A DNA stretch of 64,000 nucleotides, taken from Larus michahellis. Its lineage: Eukaryota; Chordata; Aves; Charadriiformes; Laridae. Shown here piece by piece: positions 25,501 to 40,912 of the stretch. The notes beneath the pieces were generated by a model. The model had not been told where the DNA came from and searched no databases. It was given only the letters and a program-made list of their open reading frames with translations. The stretch spans positions 19,954,492-20,018,491 of the forward strand of contig NC_133897.1 in assembly GCF_964199755.1 (NCBI RefSeq). The letters are read 5' to 3'. Each line of letters begins with the position of its first letter. Position 1 is the first letter of the stretch. The position numbers and the translations under genes were made by a program.

Positions 25501-28500
25501 AAATTGTGCACCCATCTTGAAAAAGGATGAGAAGCACAGTCCAGGGAAGGCAGTCAGTTGGCCTTATGTCAGTCCTTAAGGAAATCACGGACTTGGTCCT
25601 CTTGGAACTTATGTCTGGGTATATGAAGGATTTGATTGGGAATACCTAGCATGGATTTACCAAGGGTAAATAGTGCTTGACCAACGTGATTGCCTTTTAT
25701 AATGAGATGGCTAGATCTCTGAATGAGAGGAGAACACAAGGGGGTCAGCAACCTTGACTTTAGCAAGGCTTTTGACCTTTTCTGCAACACCATCCTTGTG
25801 CCATAGTCTAGGTGGGTGTACTGCTGGATACATAGGAAAACTGGATCGTTGGGTGTAAAGGGCAGTGGCTAAGGGTTCATATTTTACCTGGAGGCTGGTT
25901 ACACGTGGTGTTCTCCGGGGTCCGTTTTGTTTAATATCTTTATTGGTGACATAGAGGGGAGATGGAATATGCTCATCAAGTTGCAGGCACCACCAGTTGC
26001 CAATACGCACGAAGGTGTGTTCAGAAGAGATCCCTAGAGGGATGGTTTGATAGGAACCTCTTGAAATTCAAGGATAAGTGCCAAGTCCTGCGCCTGGAAT
26101 AGACTAACCTCCTGCAGCGGTACTGGCACCTTGCTGGTGAAGAAGGCGGCTAACACCATACTGGTCTGCATCAATAAGAGCACAGCCGGGATGTTATGGG
26201 AAGAGATTATTCCCCTCTGTTTGTCACTTGTTGGACAAAATCCCTGAGCAACGTGGTCTGAATTCAGCGCTAACCCTGCTCAGAGGAGGAGGTTGGGCTA
26301 AGGGACCTTCTGAGGTTTGCCTCCCACCTGAATAATTCTGTGGTTCATTTAAATTATATTTAAGGTTCTCAAAATGTGCTCCCTTTTGTGTTGAAGTGTT
26401 CAGGTTATTACTTTCAAATCTTCACATGTAATCCTGAAGGGACTGCTCCAGGAGATTTCAGGTATAAACAAAGACATTAAATATTATATTAAAAATGATA
26501 AAATCATATTGTAGCAGCATAGTAGGGTATGATACAGATCTACCCTTTTTTTCAGTGATTTTTTTGGGGTATTAATTTCTCTGAATCTTTGGAAAATTGG
26601 TTAATGCTTGTTCCTTAGTTCTTCATCCACAGAGTGGGGATAGCACGTCCTCTTTGTCGTGCTTTCTCACCCGTGTAATCCTCAGTTTTGAAATCTCTAG
26701 TTCTGCCACTGAGCCCATTCAGTGTAAATTTGTGTCTTTGCAGAGTCAGAAAGTTAATATTTTTCCAGTCCACTTACATTGTGTACAGATGCTCCTTCTC
26801 TTTGTTAGGTCCTTGATCTCCATCTGCACTGCAATAGAAATGTACTTTGATAATGAATTCCTCTCCGCTTTAGCTACCAAATCAGTTAATGCAGGTTGCC
26901 TGTACCAGTAGCTATGTTGCCTGTTTATTACAAGTTTTTAGTGTCTTACCCCCTATAAATGTGTTTGCACTGAAAGGCTTTTCCTGAAAATCACTAGTTG
27001 CAGTGCTGACCAGTTGCATGCTCATGTTCAAACAGAGGTGACAAGCGGCATCTTCCCCTTTGCCGGAGGTGCTCTGTCACTGTGCTGCCTTATTTTCCGA
27101 TGGCCGGTCTCTTGGGTCGCTTCATAAACAATAGTGCCGAACAAATTGGATTCGTATCCTTTTCTCAAATGAAAAGTAAAACCTTAAGTAGTCCTGGAGT
27201 CTTTGACCCTTTTGTTACTAGTATTTAAAGGGACACCGGTAATCCGTGAGACAACAAACTGAAAGAGAATTATTTCGTGTGGCTTCTTCCCTGGCTTGTT
27301 TGTTCTGTATGCTTCACTGCGTTTCAGAGACAGTGGTTTTCATTGATTGGTGGGTTGAACACATCCTTTCGCGCACAGCGTGGGGAGTTTTGGGGTGCAA
27401 ATACACCCATTAATCAAGGAGACTGAAAAGGGAGACAAATGTTTACAAGCACTAAAGAGGAAAGTCAAAATATAAGGGATAGATATAGTTGTCTGGATTG
27501 TGTGTTTTATTGGACAGCAGCGTTGGAGTTTGCCAGTGCATTAAATCAGTAGGCAGTAACTCATACGGCGTACATCATGGTTTGCTCTATAATCACTTTA
27601 CGTTATGTAAAAGCTTGCCATTAGCTGACCTTCAACCTCTTCAGGGATTGAACAGAGTTATTTCCTTGCTGTACCAATGTCATTTGCAATTTCTTTAAAG
27701 CTTGCCTATTTCAAAAACCACTTTAATTTAGATTCATCTGGGGATTAGATCCACTGTGAAGTAATAATAATTTGAATAATTATTGTTGCTTTCAAGGACT
27801 TAAAAACTGTTTTTCCTCAGCTGAATTCTTGGATTCAAGTGTTGTGGGAGATCACATAGTGGTGTCTAACACTTCTCATTCACAGCTTGTGCAGATTTAT
27901 TTCAAGCACTAGCATTTTTGTCACTTTTGGGAGTAGAGACTGTGACGTTTTAAGATAAGTCTGTAACATAAATAACTTAAAGCTGAGCAGTTCCAGTTTG
28001 CGTGCTATAAACTAATTAATTGTTCAGTGAATGGTTACATTCCTTAGCCAACGGTAGCGTTCTTCTCTCAGGGTTTGCTGCAGGGAAGCTGAGCAAATGA
28101 AAAAAGGCAGTAAGACAGTGAGCTGTTGTAGTTTTGAAATGGAAGTGTAACTGAGGTTCCTCCTATCTCCCAGTTGCTGTAAAGAAGAGGTCTGTAAATG
28201 CTTCTAATTTATGGCTGTGGATGCAAGTAAAATTTAAAAAAATTTAAATTGTAACATCACAGGTTTGCTGTGAGTTCTCTTGCTTTCCCTTTTTACTAAT
28301 GTTTCTAGTTTGTGTCTGGTTTTTTTGGGGTATGATTTTTTAACATATAACTTCAAAAATTATTGTATTTTCCACTCCAGACAACTTAGAGGGCTGTTAC
28401 TGCTAAACCTTCCTGTACTTTGTTTTATTGCCTTGTTTTAAATCTACATTGACAAATTTTGATGGTACAAGTGCTGCCTTAACAGAACTGTTACTGCCTG

Positions 28501-29584
28501 TTGGAAGAGCACAATGCAGCACACGCAGTTGTGTTCACACAAAGCAAAGAATAAACCTCTGTCTGTGAGTGTTCATTGATTTCAATAGGCTTTTCAGTAG
28601 CTCTGCATATTACAATTCTTAGCACCTAGAATACATTCATATTCATTATGGCAGTACAGTTCAGCCCCTGCTTGTGACTTGATTTTTCTTTTTTTCCCAT
28701 CCTTTCTTCTACCGGAGCACGAAGTAGAATTATTTTTCTAGTCCTAGTAATGTGTTCTGGCAGATGTTACCGCTCTTTTCTCAGAATGATTGAAAGTGCA
28801 TCTTTTGGCTTCTTCCGTCTTGTAAGGAACATGTTAACTATTAGAAATACTTAAAGGTTTTTGGACTCTTTCATGATGACCCTTGTGGCTATTGAGACTG
28901 TGAGGTGCTGGGCATGTATGGCATGCAATCGTTTGTATGAACAATTAGTGGAAGAACTAATTGGTATGTAGTAGTGCCATCTTTTAAAAATATGAATACT
29001 TCTTTCTTTGAGTGTATGGAGGATGGGGCGGGGGGGGGAATCTGTTGTTTGGATACTGGAAATCTATGTAAAGTGCTTTTTTGTTTGCTTGTAACTTGGC
29101 TTTATTATTTAAACACTTGTTTAAACCAAATGGTGGTTTTGGTAGTCTGAATGCCCATATTTTATTGTAGGAAATTGTACTTATCTGTCTGAATTTAGAC
29201 TTCCTGATGTAATAAGTTTGTCTTTCACTTACGCACATAAACAAAAATAGTCTACTTGAAAATAACATTACAAGAGTTTAGCAAGTAATTCCTGTTTCAT
29301 TCACTCACAGCAAAATCTATAATGGGGTATGATGTTCTTTGCCCTTATCTCTAACATACAGTTAACATTTTTACAAAGTAAAACAGGCTTCTCTTTCTTA
29401 AAACCAAACAAAAAAGTGTGCATTTAACACTGTGAATTAATAGGATCCTTACGCTTGTTTGAAAGATTTCACGTTTAAGATACTTAATCTGATACCCCAA
29501 TAATGAGAAGTTCAGATGGCTAGTTAGTTTGAGCATTTGATTAATGCCTCTAATATATTAATATGTGATATATTACCTTTGTAG
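16567..29584 (+). other. ARHGAP21: ARHGAP21 intron, 13.0 kb
   Basis: This is the largest intron between ARHGAP21 exons in the window. It contains a decayed CR1 (about 25377-26345), T-rich tracts (for example 17670-17682, 22484-22496, 23607-23625) and a GC-richer patch at about 23640-24180 bounded by T runs. No exon with good splice sites and matching phase was recognised. The 122-codon ORF at 23643-24011 resembles nothing I know. Confidence 0.7.
25377..26345 (+). mobile_element. Decayed CR1 LINE with internal deletions
   Basis: This is an old sense-strand CR1 copy. Its 5' part corresponds to the reverse-transcriptase region of ORF2: 'gagagttggctgatgtcatt', then 'ccgctaactggaaaaaagca', then 'gcacccatcttgaaaaagga'. 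The 3' part carries the CR1 end ('gaggttgggctaagggacct' and a trace of the ATTCTGTG tail). The whole is under 1 kb, shorter than the same span of an intact element, so internal segments have been lost. Every frame is broken by stops. Confidence 0.85.
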
Positions 29585-29743
29585 ATGAACCGACTAGTCC
29601 TAGTATTGACCACGATATTGCACACATTCCTGCTTCTGCTGTTATTTCTGCATCTGCTTCTCAAGCACCAGCTATAACAACTGTTCCTCCCAGTCCCGCA
29701 TCTCCAGTCCCTTTAATTCGGCGACAGCTTTCACATGATCATG
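29585..29743 (+). CDS. ARHGAP21: ARHGAP21 exon: pre-PH linker (1)
   Basis: This 159-nt exon is phase 1 at both ends. It has the acceptor ttacctttgtag and the donor CATG|gtgagt. It encodes [20 protein letters not shown] followed by a Ser/Pro/Ala-rich stretch and [11 protein letters not shown]. The [10 protein letters not shown] motif is shared with the human protein (memory) and looks like a basophilic-kinase or 14-3-3 site (inference). The divisible-by-three length and equal phases mean the exon could be skipped without a frameshift. Confidence 0.93.
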
Positions 29744-29901
29744 GTGAGTGTTGATTTCATATTCTTTTTTCCTCATGCAACTTTTTGTCTTTTACACTCT
29801 GGGGAACAAGACTGAAAATTGTAAACTCTTTATTGCTGGAAATAAATTACAAAAATGTGATTCAGGTGCTTACATACTCAAAAATTTCTACTTGCTTGCA
29901 G

Positions 29902-30004
29902 AATCCATCCGGCCTAGTGTCCTGGATAGCCAGCCTGCTCCAAAAACTGAGAGATCAAAGTCATATGATGAAGGACTGGATGACTACAGAGAAGAGGGAA
30001 AATC
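29902..30004 (+). CDS. ARHGAP21: ARHGAP21 exon: pre-PH linker (2)
   Basis: This 103-nt exon starts in phase 1 after acceptor ttgcttgcag and ends in phase 2 at donor gtaagt. It encodes [20 protein letters not shown] then [14 protein letters not shown]. The [17 protein letters not shown] block is diagnostic of ARHGAP21. The intron before it is only 158 nt. Confidence 0.93.
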
Positions 30005-30097
30005 GTAAGTTCATAAAAAAAAAAAATCCGTTAATTTGGAGATTTCTTTTTTTAAGTGTACAAAATCTCATTTTAACATTTGTTTTTCTCCCAACAG

Positions 30098-30134
30098 ATC
30101 CATTAAGCATGTGTCTAGTTTAAAGGGGATTAAG
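30098..30134 (+). CDS. ARHGAP21: ARHGAP21 37-nt exon
   Basis: This is a small exon with acceptor ctcccaacag and donor gtatgt, reading SSIKHVSSLKGIK across the junction. It enters in phase 2 and leaves in phase 0. Skipping it would shift the frame, so it should be constitutive. The preceding intron is only 93 nt, near the practical minimum for vertebrate introns. Confidence 0.92.
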
Positions 30135-30685
30135 GTATGTATATATGTATATAGCAACTCCTAAGAATCACAAATGGTACTGTGGCAAGTTGTACAAATT
30201 ACACAACTCAATTTTACAAAGTGATACCTTAAACACAGATATTAAGTTTATTGGAATTGCTACTCCTGAAATTGTTCTTGATTTTGATTGATATTTAAAT
30301 TGATTCTAATGTGTTTTTTTTTCCCTAATTGGTGCTGTATGCATCACGTAAGTAAACATAGTCTCTTTTTTCCTAGGCTCACCACATGATCCATGATTTT
30401 TCATTTTCCTCAGCTTCTGTAAACAAAGCATATCTATGGCATGCTTTTGTAAAAACTTACTAATGGGAGTCTAAGACTCCTGCAGTTTCTCAAAGTATTC
30501 TTGCAATATGTAAGGTCACTGTTGTTGTATGGAAACTTTAGCAATTGTATTTTTTTGTATTCTTAGGGGCTTTTTTGCTGAATGAGGTGTCAGCTTTTAA
30601 AGAGAGAAACATCTTGCATTTAGGGATTGTAGAGAAATGTATTTAGAAGTACACTGTGGGGTTCTTTCTGTGACATTTTCTTTAG
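30135..30685 (+). other. ARHGAP21: ARHGAP21 intron, 0.55 kb
   Basis: This short AT-rich intron has nothing recognisable in it. Confidence 0.8.
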
Positions 30686-30811
30686 GTCCCAGACAGCCAG
30701 AAATCTTCAGAAGACTCTGGTTCCCGAAAAGATTCTTCTTCAGAGGTCTTTGGTGATGCCTCCAAGGAAGGATGGCTCCATTTTCGTCAGCTTGTTACAG
30801 ACAAGGGAAAG
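30686..30811 (+). CDS. ARHGAP21: ARHGAP21 exon: start of PH domain
   Basis: This 126-nt exon is phase 0 at both ends, with acceptor ttctttag and donor gtaccc. It reads [20 protein letters not shown] and then [22 protein letters not shown] is the first strand of the PH domain. In ARHGAP21 this PH domain, with the helix that follows it, binds GTP-loaded ARF1 at the Golgi (established for the mammalian protein). The Ser-rich stretch ahead of it is probably flexible. Confidence 0.95.
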
Positions 30812-31831
30812 GTACCCGTCATGTTCAGTTATTTAACCTAGCACAAATAATAAGCTGGTGTAAACCTAAGATAAGAAATTTAGAGCTTTCCTGTTTTACT
30901 TTTTTAATTAGAATTTTTGGGGTATGAACATCAGTAAGATGGAGAAAATTTTAGACTTGTTAGACCTTTGACTTCAGTGACTTCCTCAGCTTCTTTTACA
31001 GCCTGCTTTCTGAACTGATGGGATGAGAGGAAATGGTCCCAAGTTGCGCCAGGGGAGGTTTAGATTGGATATTAGGAACAATTTCTTCACAGAAAGGGTT
31101 GTCAAGCATTGGAGCAGGCTACCCAGGGACGTGGTTGTGTGACCGACCATATCTGGGGATTATTTAAAAGATGTTTAGATGTGGTGCTGAGGGTTTAGTG
31201 GTGGGCTCAGCTGTGTTAGGTTTACGGTTGGACTCGCTGATCTTAAGGGTCTTTTCCAACCTGAATGATTCTATGATTCTAATTCTTACATTTCAAAGCA
31301 TCTGTGAAGTAAACTTATTTCTAATGACTAATTAAGTAGGAAGAATCAATACCTTGATAACTGCAGTTTGGAAAAAAAAGCTGTAGTTTTCGTGAATGTT
31401 GTGGAGTTGAGTTCAGATTAGCCTTCTGCAAAGGTACAGACTAAAGGCTTAAGGAAAATAGTGAGTCTGGAATTGCGGTGGTGTGTAAATGTGAGTCTGA
31501 CTTGAATGAAGTTTAAAAGGCACAGGCAAGAGTCTACTAAATATTTTTTACTATATTTGTTTAATGCCTCTGTGAAATTCTGGTCATTTTCTGTTTCTTG
31601 CTACTGTCGTATGCAAACACACACTTAAAGGGAGGGCAGGCTATTGACAATCCACTTCTCTCATTGAGAGCAATTAGTGTCCTTTTGTGTAATCTTTCCA
31701 CAGGCCATTCTTAAGAATGGTGTAGGTAGGTGGTTAGTCTTTCTTTTTAAACCTTCTGGAGCTAGTTTTTTAATCCGGAAACATTCAGTGTAACAAATAA
31801 GCAAACTAACACATCTGTTGGTGTTTTCCAG
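30812..31831 (+). other. ARHGAP21: ARHGAP21 intron with CR1
   Basis: This 1.0-kb intron is about one quarter CR1 repeat (31020-31281). The remainder is AT-rich unique sequence without visible features. Confidence 0.8.
31020..31281 (+). mobile_element. CR1 LINE 3' fragment
   Basis: This is a sense-oriented CR1 3' end. It runs 'gatgagaggaaatggtccca', 'ggtttagattggatattagg', 'ttcttcacagaaagggttgt', 'caagcattggagcaggctac', and ends with 'atgattctatgattct', two copies of the octamer tail. It is 5'-truncated and lies within the intron that splits the PH domain. Confidence 0.95.
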
Positions 31832-32116
31832 CGAGTTGGTGGGAGCATTCGGCCATGGAAGCAATTGTATGTTGTTCTTCGAGGTCATTCACTTTATTTG
31901 TACAAGGATAAAAAGGAACAAGTCACCCCATCTGAAGAAGAACAACCTATAAGCATCAATGCTTGTTTGATAGACATCTCATACTGTGAAACCAAGAGAA
32001 AAAATGTATTTAGACTCACCACATCAGACTGCGAGTATCTATTTCAGGCTGAGGACAGAGATAATATGTTAGCATGGATTAAAGCAATACAAGACAACAG
32101 CAACTTAAATGATGAG
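31832..32116 (+). CDS. ARHGAP21: ARHGAP21 exon: bulk of PH domain
   Basis: This 285-nt, 95-codon exon is phase 0 at both ends, with acceptor gtgttttccag and donor gtaatc. It encodes [30 protein letters not shown], an acidic loop [10 protein letters not shown], then [20 protein letters not shown] and the closing helix [15 protein letters not shown]. The strand order and the invariant Trp of the last helix (AWIKAIQ) are classic for PH domains. Compared from memory with human ARHGAP21, changes are few and conservative. Confidence 0.96.
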
Positions 32117-33171
32117 GTAATCATATCATATATAATGCAGAAGCAATAGTTCTTGTCTCTAATCAAAAATGGATTCTATTCTCTTGTAATTAATACTTGA
32201 ACAAAAGAAATAATTTGCCATTAAAAAATAGATCAAAACGTGTGCAGGAACATACAAGAAAATGAGGTGAAAGTCAAGGTAACTGAGTAAATAATTAAAT
32301 TAAGTTTAAAAAATGAGTTATAATGAGCAGACTTTTGAAATAAATGAATTAATGTTGCTGCTGATTTGACTAAAGACACTTTATATTAACTTGATCTCTT
32401 AAAAATCCCTAGTCTTTTTTAAAAGATAATTGCAGTATTAAAACCATTGTGTTCTGTCTTCAGACTTGCATTGCAAAGTGGTGTGCGCGGTGGTACAGTG
32501 TGATGGGTTTCTCAGCAGTTAAAAAGTGAAACTTTGAAGGATGCCTGTTTCTCTGATTAAATGTTGATGCTTCTATGAATTAAATATTAATGCTAATTAC
32601 AAAAGGCAAACATATACTGTCATATATAACATACCCATATCTGTACCAATATTGTCCTCAGCACATTTTCGTTTCAGTGATGAGCAACAAAGGAATATTT
32701 TTATGTCTGTGGTCAAGCATATCTGCTCAGATCTGAAATAATTATCCAAAGGAAAATGGATTAATAAAAGTTATTAGACAGATGGATAAAGCACATTTGA
32801 ATTCGTGTCTGTTTCAGCTGTATCTGTAGTAGTAGTTAGTTATATAAGTACTCTGTGCACATAGGATTGGATTTTTCAGAGTAGGGTGTGTTGACTTGCA
32901 TGTTTTCTATTTAAACTTACTTTCAATTTAACAGTATTTCATCAGATTGTATTGCTTTGGAAAAAAAAAGTGTAAACAGCAGCATTTAATTTGTATTTAC
33001 TCACTTCAGTTTTACTCAGGGATTTTAAATGCTCTGTCCTTATTGTTGTAAAGGACTGCCTTTTAGATATTGTGGGGGTTTTTTCACTGTATTGAAATGA
33101 TAATTTTTCATATGCGGTCTGATGGGAAGAGTCTTATAAGATTGTAAAGTAGATCTCAATTTGTTTTATAG
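32117..33171 (+). other. ARHGAP21: ARHGAP21 intron, 1.05 kb
   Basis: This is AT-rich intron without recognisable elements. Reading past the upstream donor meets a stop within about 11 codons. Confidence 0.8.
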
Positions 33172-33236
33172 GATACTGGTGTCACTAGTAGAGATCTAAT
33201 TAGTCGAAGGATTAAAGAATACAGTACGATGATGAG
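33172..33236 (+). CDS. ARHGAP21: ARHGAP21 exon: Arf-binding helix
   Basis: This 65-nt exon runs from phase 0 to phase 2, with acceptor tgttttatag and donor gtaggt. It encodes DTGVTSRDLISRRIKEYSTM. In the mammalian protein, a helix just after the PH domain forms part of the ARF1-binding surface (established). The RDLISRRIKEY segment fits that position. Confidence 0.93.
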
Positions 33237-33318
33237 GTAGGTGAAATATATGCTGCCAGTAGTTCTTGTAGACTTCTTATCTAGCGTCTTTTTACTGAAG
33301 TAATATATCCTGTTTCAG

Positions 33319-33467
33319 TTCTTCAAGCAGCAAATCGGAGCCATCTCCCAAAACACCTCGCCAGAGTCTAAGTATCAGACAGACTCTGCTTGGAACTAAG
33401 GCAGAACAGAGGACCCAGAGTCCGCATTCTCCTAAGGACGAGTCTGAAAGGAAGCTTCTCACTAAAG
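33319..33467 (+). CDS. ARHGAP21: ARHGAP21 exon: PH-GAP linker
   Basis: This 149-nt exon starts in phase 2 after acceptor cctgtttcag and ends in phase 1 at donor gtctgt, a weaker donor than its neighbours. It encodes [20 protein letters not shown], then [20 protein letters not shown] and SERKLLTK. It is proline-directed-site rich (SPK, TPR, SPH, SPK). The intron ahead is only 82 nt. Confidence 0.93.
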
Positions 33468-35208
<1,741 letters not shown>

Positions 35209-35221
35209 TGAATTACTTTGA

Positions 35222-35479
<258 letters not shown>

Positions 35480-35514
35480 TAAAGTGTGTCTGTCCTTTTC
35501 TTCTAAATGTCTAG

Positions 35515-36070
<556 letters not shown>

Positions 36071-36144
36071 ACAAATATGCAGACTTTATAGATGCCAATA
36101 GAAAAGAAGATCCTGTTGAACGTCTGAAAACACTGAAAAGACTG
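36071..36144 (+). CDS. ARHGAP21: ARHGAP21 exon: RhoGAP helices
   Basis: This 74-nt exon runs from phase 1 to phase 0 (acceptor tttttaacag, donor gtaagc). It encodes [20 protein letters not shown] and TLKRL. It matches the human segment [20 protein letters not shown], recalled from memory, with conservative changes. Confidence 0.95.
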
Positions 36145-36193
36145 GTAAGCTAAAATCAGGTGTGTTGTAGGTGCACTACAAAATCAGCATTAA

Positions 36194-38446
<2,253 letters not shown>

Positions 38447-38613
38447 TAAGATCGTACGCAGATCGACCAGCTTTTCTCTTATTGGGCCATTTCGGGTCTG
38501 GTATTTGTCCGTCAAACTCCAGGGTATCATTTTTAGTAATGCCCGTGTTTGATTGTTCCACGTTTGGGTTTTGTTTCCTGTGGGGTTTTCACCTTTTTTA
38601 TTTTAAATTGTAG

Positions 38614-38655
38614 CATGACTGGTTTTTCACAGAAGATGATGCTGAAGAACCTCTT
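38614..38655 (+). CDS. ARHGAP21: ARHGAP21 42-nt exon
   Basis: This 14-codon, phase-0 exon (acceptor ttttaaattgtag, donor gtaagt) encodes HDWFFTEDDAEEPL. It is the last helix of the RhoGAP domain followed by an acidic linker. Confidence 0.94.
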
Positions 38656-38987
38656 GTAAGTATTGTGTCATAAATATTTGTGTTCTATTATCTTAGTTTA
38701 GAGTCTGCTTCTGCTGCCTTAGAATGTCTATATATTTCTTACTACATCACTGTATGTGTGGTTTGCTCTTCAGAAGCACCTTTTTATCTCTCCAGTCCTT
38801 GCAGTAATGAATTAAAAAAAAAAAAAAGCCATGCATTTGTTTTAAAAGCATAAAGCAAAATGGGAAAATAAGAACACGTGAGGAAAGCGTGTCCTCAGGT
38901 GAATAATGCGATTTTCTAAATGCTATTGAATCGTAATGAATTATTTGTTGAAACGATGATGAAGAGATCTTTGTTTATTAACTATAG
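38656..38987 (+). other. ARHGAP21: ARHGAP21 intron, 0.33 kb
   Basis: This short intron includes an A-rich run at about 38813-38826. Nothing else is visible. Confidence 0.85.
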
Positions 38988-39093
38988 ACAACAGTTCAGG
39001 AGGAAAACACTGTAGAATCTCAGCCAGTGCCAAACATAGATCATTTACTCACCAACATTGGAAGAACGGGAGTATCTCCTGGAGACGTATCAG
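38988..39093 (+). CDS. ARHGAP21: ARHGAP21 exon: post-GAP linker
   Basis: This 106-nt exon runs from phase 0 to phase 1 (acceptor attaactatag, donor gtaact). It encodes [20 protein letters not shown] and [15 protein letters not shown]. It matches human ARHGAP21 closely, from memory. Its phase-1 end can join either the 32-nt exon at 40881 or the candidate terminal exon at 39761. Confidence 0.95.
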
Positions 39094-39760
39094 GTAACTC
39101 TTGCCTGGACGGTGTTAGTCCGTAGGCTAGAATAACCTACTCTGTTAATCCACTGTAACTCTCTCTTCCTATTTCTTTTTACTAATAAACTGTTTTTCTC
39201 TTCCAAAAGATCATTAACACTTCTCAGAGACTTGAGTTGTTGATAATCATGCATGAGATAATTTGGAAAACTTTGTCTAACAGGAATATAATCATTAAAA
39301 AGATGGGGCTTGCACGTACTATTTTATTTATTCACAGTAACCCATGCAATCATCATCGTGAGGTGAAGCAGATACGCTGCTGTAAAGTGGTTTGTTGTGA
39401 TGGCAGAAAGACTGATCTTCACTGGTGTTATAATGTTGCTCCTTCACAACATTAGGAATGCAAAAAATTGAGTTATGTTTTCTTGTGAAGCGGTGGGCAC
39501 TTTTATAAGTATGTTGCAGTATGTCTATACTAAAGCTGATTTCCTTCTGTTTATAAATGCCATCCTCTTTTGTGGCTAAGGACAAGCATTGCAGGCTCTT
39601 TTTTGGTGACTTTTTCTCCCCTCCCTTCACTATACTATTGCACTAACCCAGCATGTTGTATCCCACAAATGTTATCCCTTCGTCTCTAGCTTTTATTTCA
39701 GTTTCCAAAGAGTTGTTCAGCACTTACTGAAACAGCCACTTTATACTGATGTTGTAACAG

Positions 39761-39903
39761 GCGAAGTGGGAGGAGTCTATCACACGGTGATGTCATTAGT
39801 GGATTCTGTGATGTCACTGATGGACAGCTGGAACTGTAGGAAGAAGGAGGACTGTTGCCCACACTGTAGCTGCCTTGTCTGCAGAAACCCCCGTTTCTTG
39901 TAA
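39761..39903 (+). CDS. ARHGAP21: Candidate alternative last exon, cysteine-rich tail
   Basis: An acceptor (gttgtaacag) ends at 39760. From there the sequence is open for 143 nt in exactly the phase needed by the exon ending at 39093. It encodes GEVGGVYHTVMSLVDSVMSL, MDSWNCRKKEDCCPHCSC, LVCRNPRFL, then stop TAA at 39901. The tail holds six Cys in twelve residues (CCPHCSC..C after a first C) and an internal repeat, VMSLVDS/VMSLMDS. It would end the protein just after the RhoGAP domain and remove the normal C-terminal 590 residues. A Cys cluster near a C-terminus could be palmitoylated or bind metal (inference). AATAAA at 40331-40336 with a GT-rich stretch about 40 nt later could end the transcript. 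I do not recall this tail from the family. Confidence 0.6.
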
Positions 39904-40330
39904 ATGGAAAGAAAGAAAAAAAAGAAGTTGATCTGTGCTGTAAATTTTCTTTTAAGAGTATTTTAAACAGATCAATGCTACTTTTTAAAAGTTTTTCTGC
40001 TGTTTCTTGTTATCTCTGAAGCAGACCCTGAGGAGAAATAGCATGGTATGGTCTACCAGTCTTTCTAGTCATAAAGCATTAGCCATGTGTCAAAAAGGGG
40101 TGTGGCAGGGGGCTCAGCTCTTTCGTCCCAGCGAGGAAGTCCCTACAGCTGGAACACAGCCAAGTTCATATTTTTTAGTCATTGTGCTAGCCCCTTCCTA
40201 CCCCCTTTGTAATTGTATAATCTTGGGTTTTGCGAGACAGTAAAACTATGGTGTCCATTTTTCATTTCATAATGGCGCTTGTTATGGAGAAGTTCAAAAC
40301 TGGTAGCTGCTGAAATCTAGCTGATTTAAA

Positions 40331-40336
40331 AATAAA
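40331..40336 (+). terminator. ARHGAP21: Possible poly(A) signal of the alternative transcript
   Basis: AATAAA lies 428 nt after the stop of the candidate Cys-rich exon and is followed by the GT-rich stretch 'ttggggtgttac' near 40377. A second AATAAA is at 40590-40595. Their use is inferred only from position. Confidence 0.4.
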
Positions 40337-40880
40337 ATTTTACCTATACATAGTCAGAGGTGGAGAGAGATGTATAATTGGGGTGTTACACACAAAATAT
40401 GACTCAATTCCTTTAAAACCTCACCAAAAGAATATGACTACATGAGCCATGATTTGTACCTAGGCCAGCCAACAGTACTAAGACATTCAATTTTGCTTTG
40501 TGTATCCTCAATCTCAGGAGAGTACGCAGTACGATCCTGGAAAGGTCTCTCAGCTGCGGTTTTGCAGGGGCTGTATACTTAAAACATTGAATAAACATTA
40601 GTATTTCTGTTTTTTACTTAGAAGAACAGGGCTCCTTTGCCATTCCTATCATTGAGCTGGTTCTGCCTACAATTCACAGCATCCTTTCATGGCGGTGGCT
40701 TTCTGTGGTGCAGCTTGCATCTTTGTGAGCTCTGACTATTCACTCTGTTCTGGTTTTTATTTGCTTCACATTTTGTTCTGTGCTTGTCCTTTTCCATAAG
40801 TCCAGCATTGTCTGTAGCAACAATGAAAAAATCGCACAGAACTGAGCAGAATTGTGTTTGTTTTTTTAATTTTTCTACAG

Positions 40881-40912
40881 ATTCAGCTACTAGTGACTCA
40901 GCAAAATCTAAG
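40881..40912 (+). CDS. ARHGAP21: ARHGAP21 32-nt exon
   Basis: This small exon (acceptor atttttctacag, donor gtaaat) runs from phase 1 to phase 0 and encodes DSATSDSAKSK across the junction. Human has DSATSDSTKSK (memory). It cannot be skipped without a frameshift, so it always accompanies the long terminal exon. Confidence 0.93.

Larger units (their letters stand above)
39094..40880 (+). other. ARHGAP21: ARHGAP21 intron with embedded candidate exon
   Basis: Apart from the candidate terminal exon at 39761 and its possible 3' UTR and polyadenylation signals, this intron is ordinary AT-rich sequence. The exon-like part is clearly more GC-rich than its surroundings. Confidence 0.7.

Noticed and set aside
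39787..39818. Two TGATGTCA sequences resembling CRE/ATF sites
   Set aside because: They fall inside the candidate Cys-rich exon and are explained by the duplicated codons for VMSLVDS/VMSLMDS.
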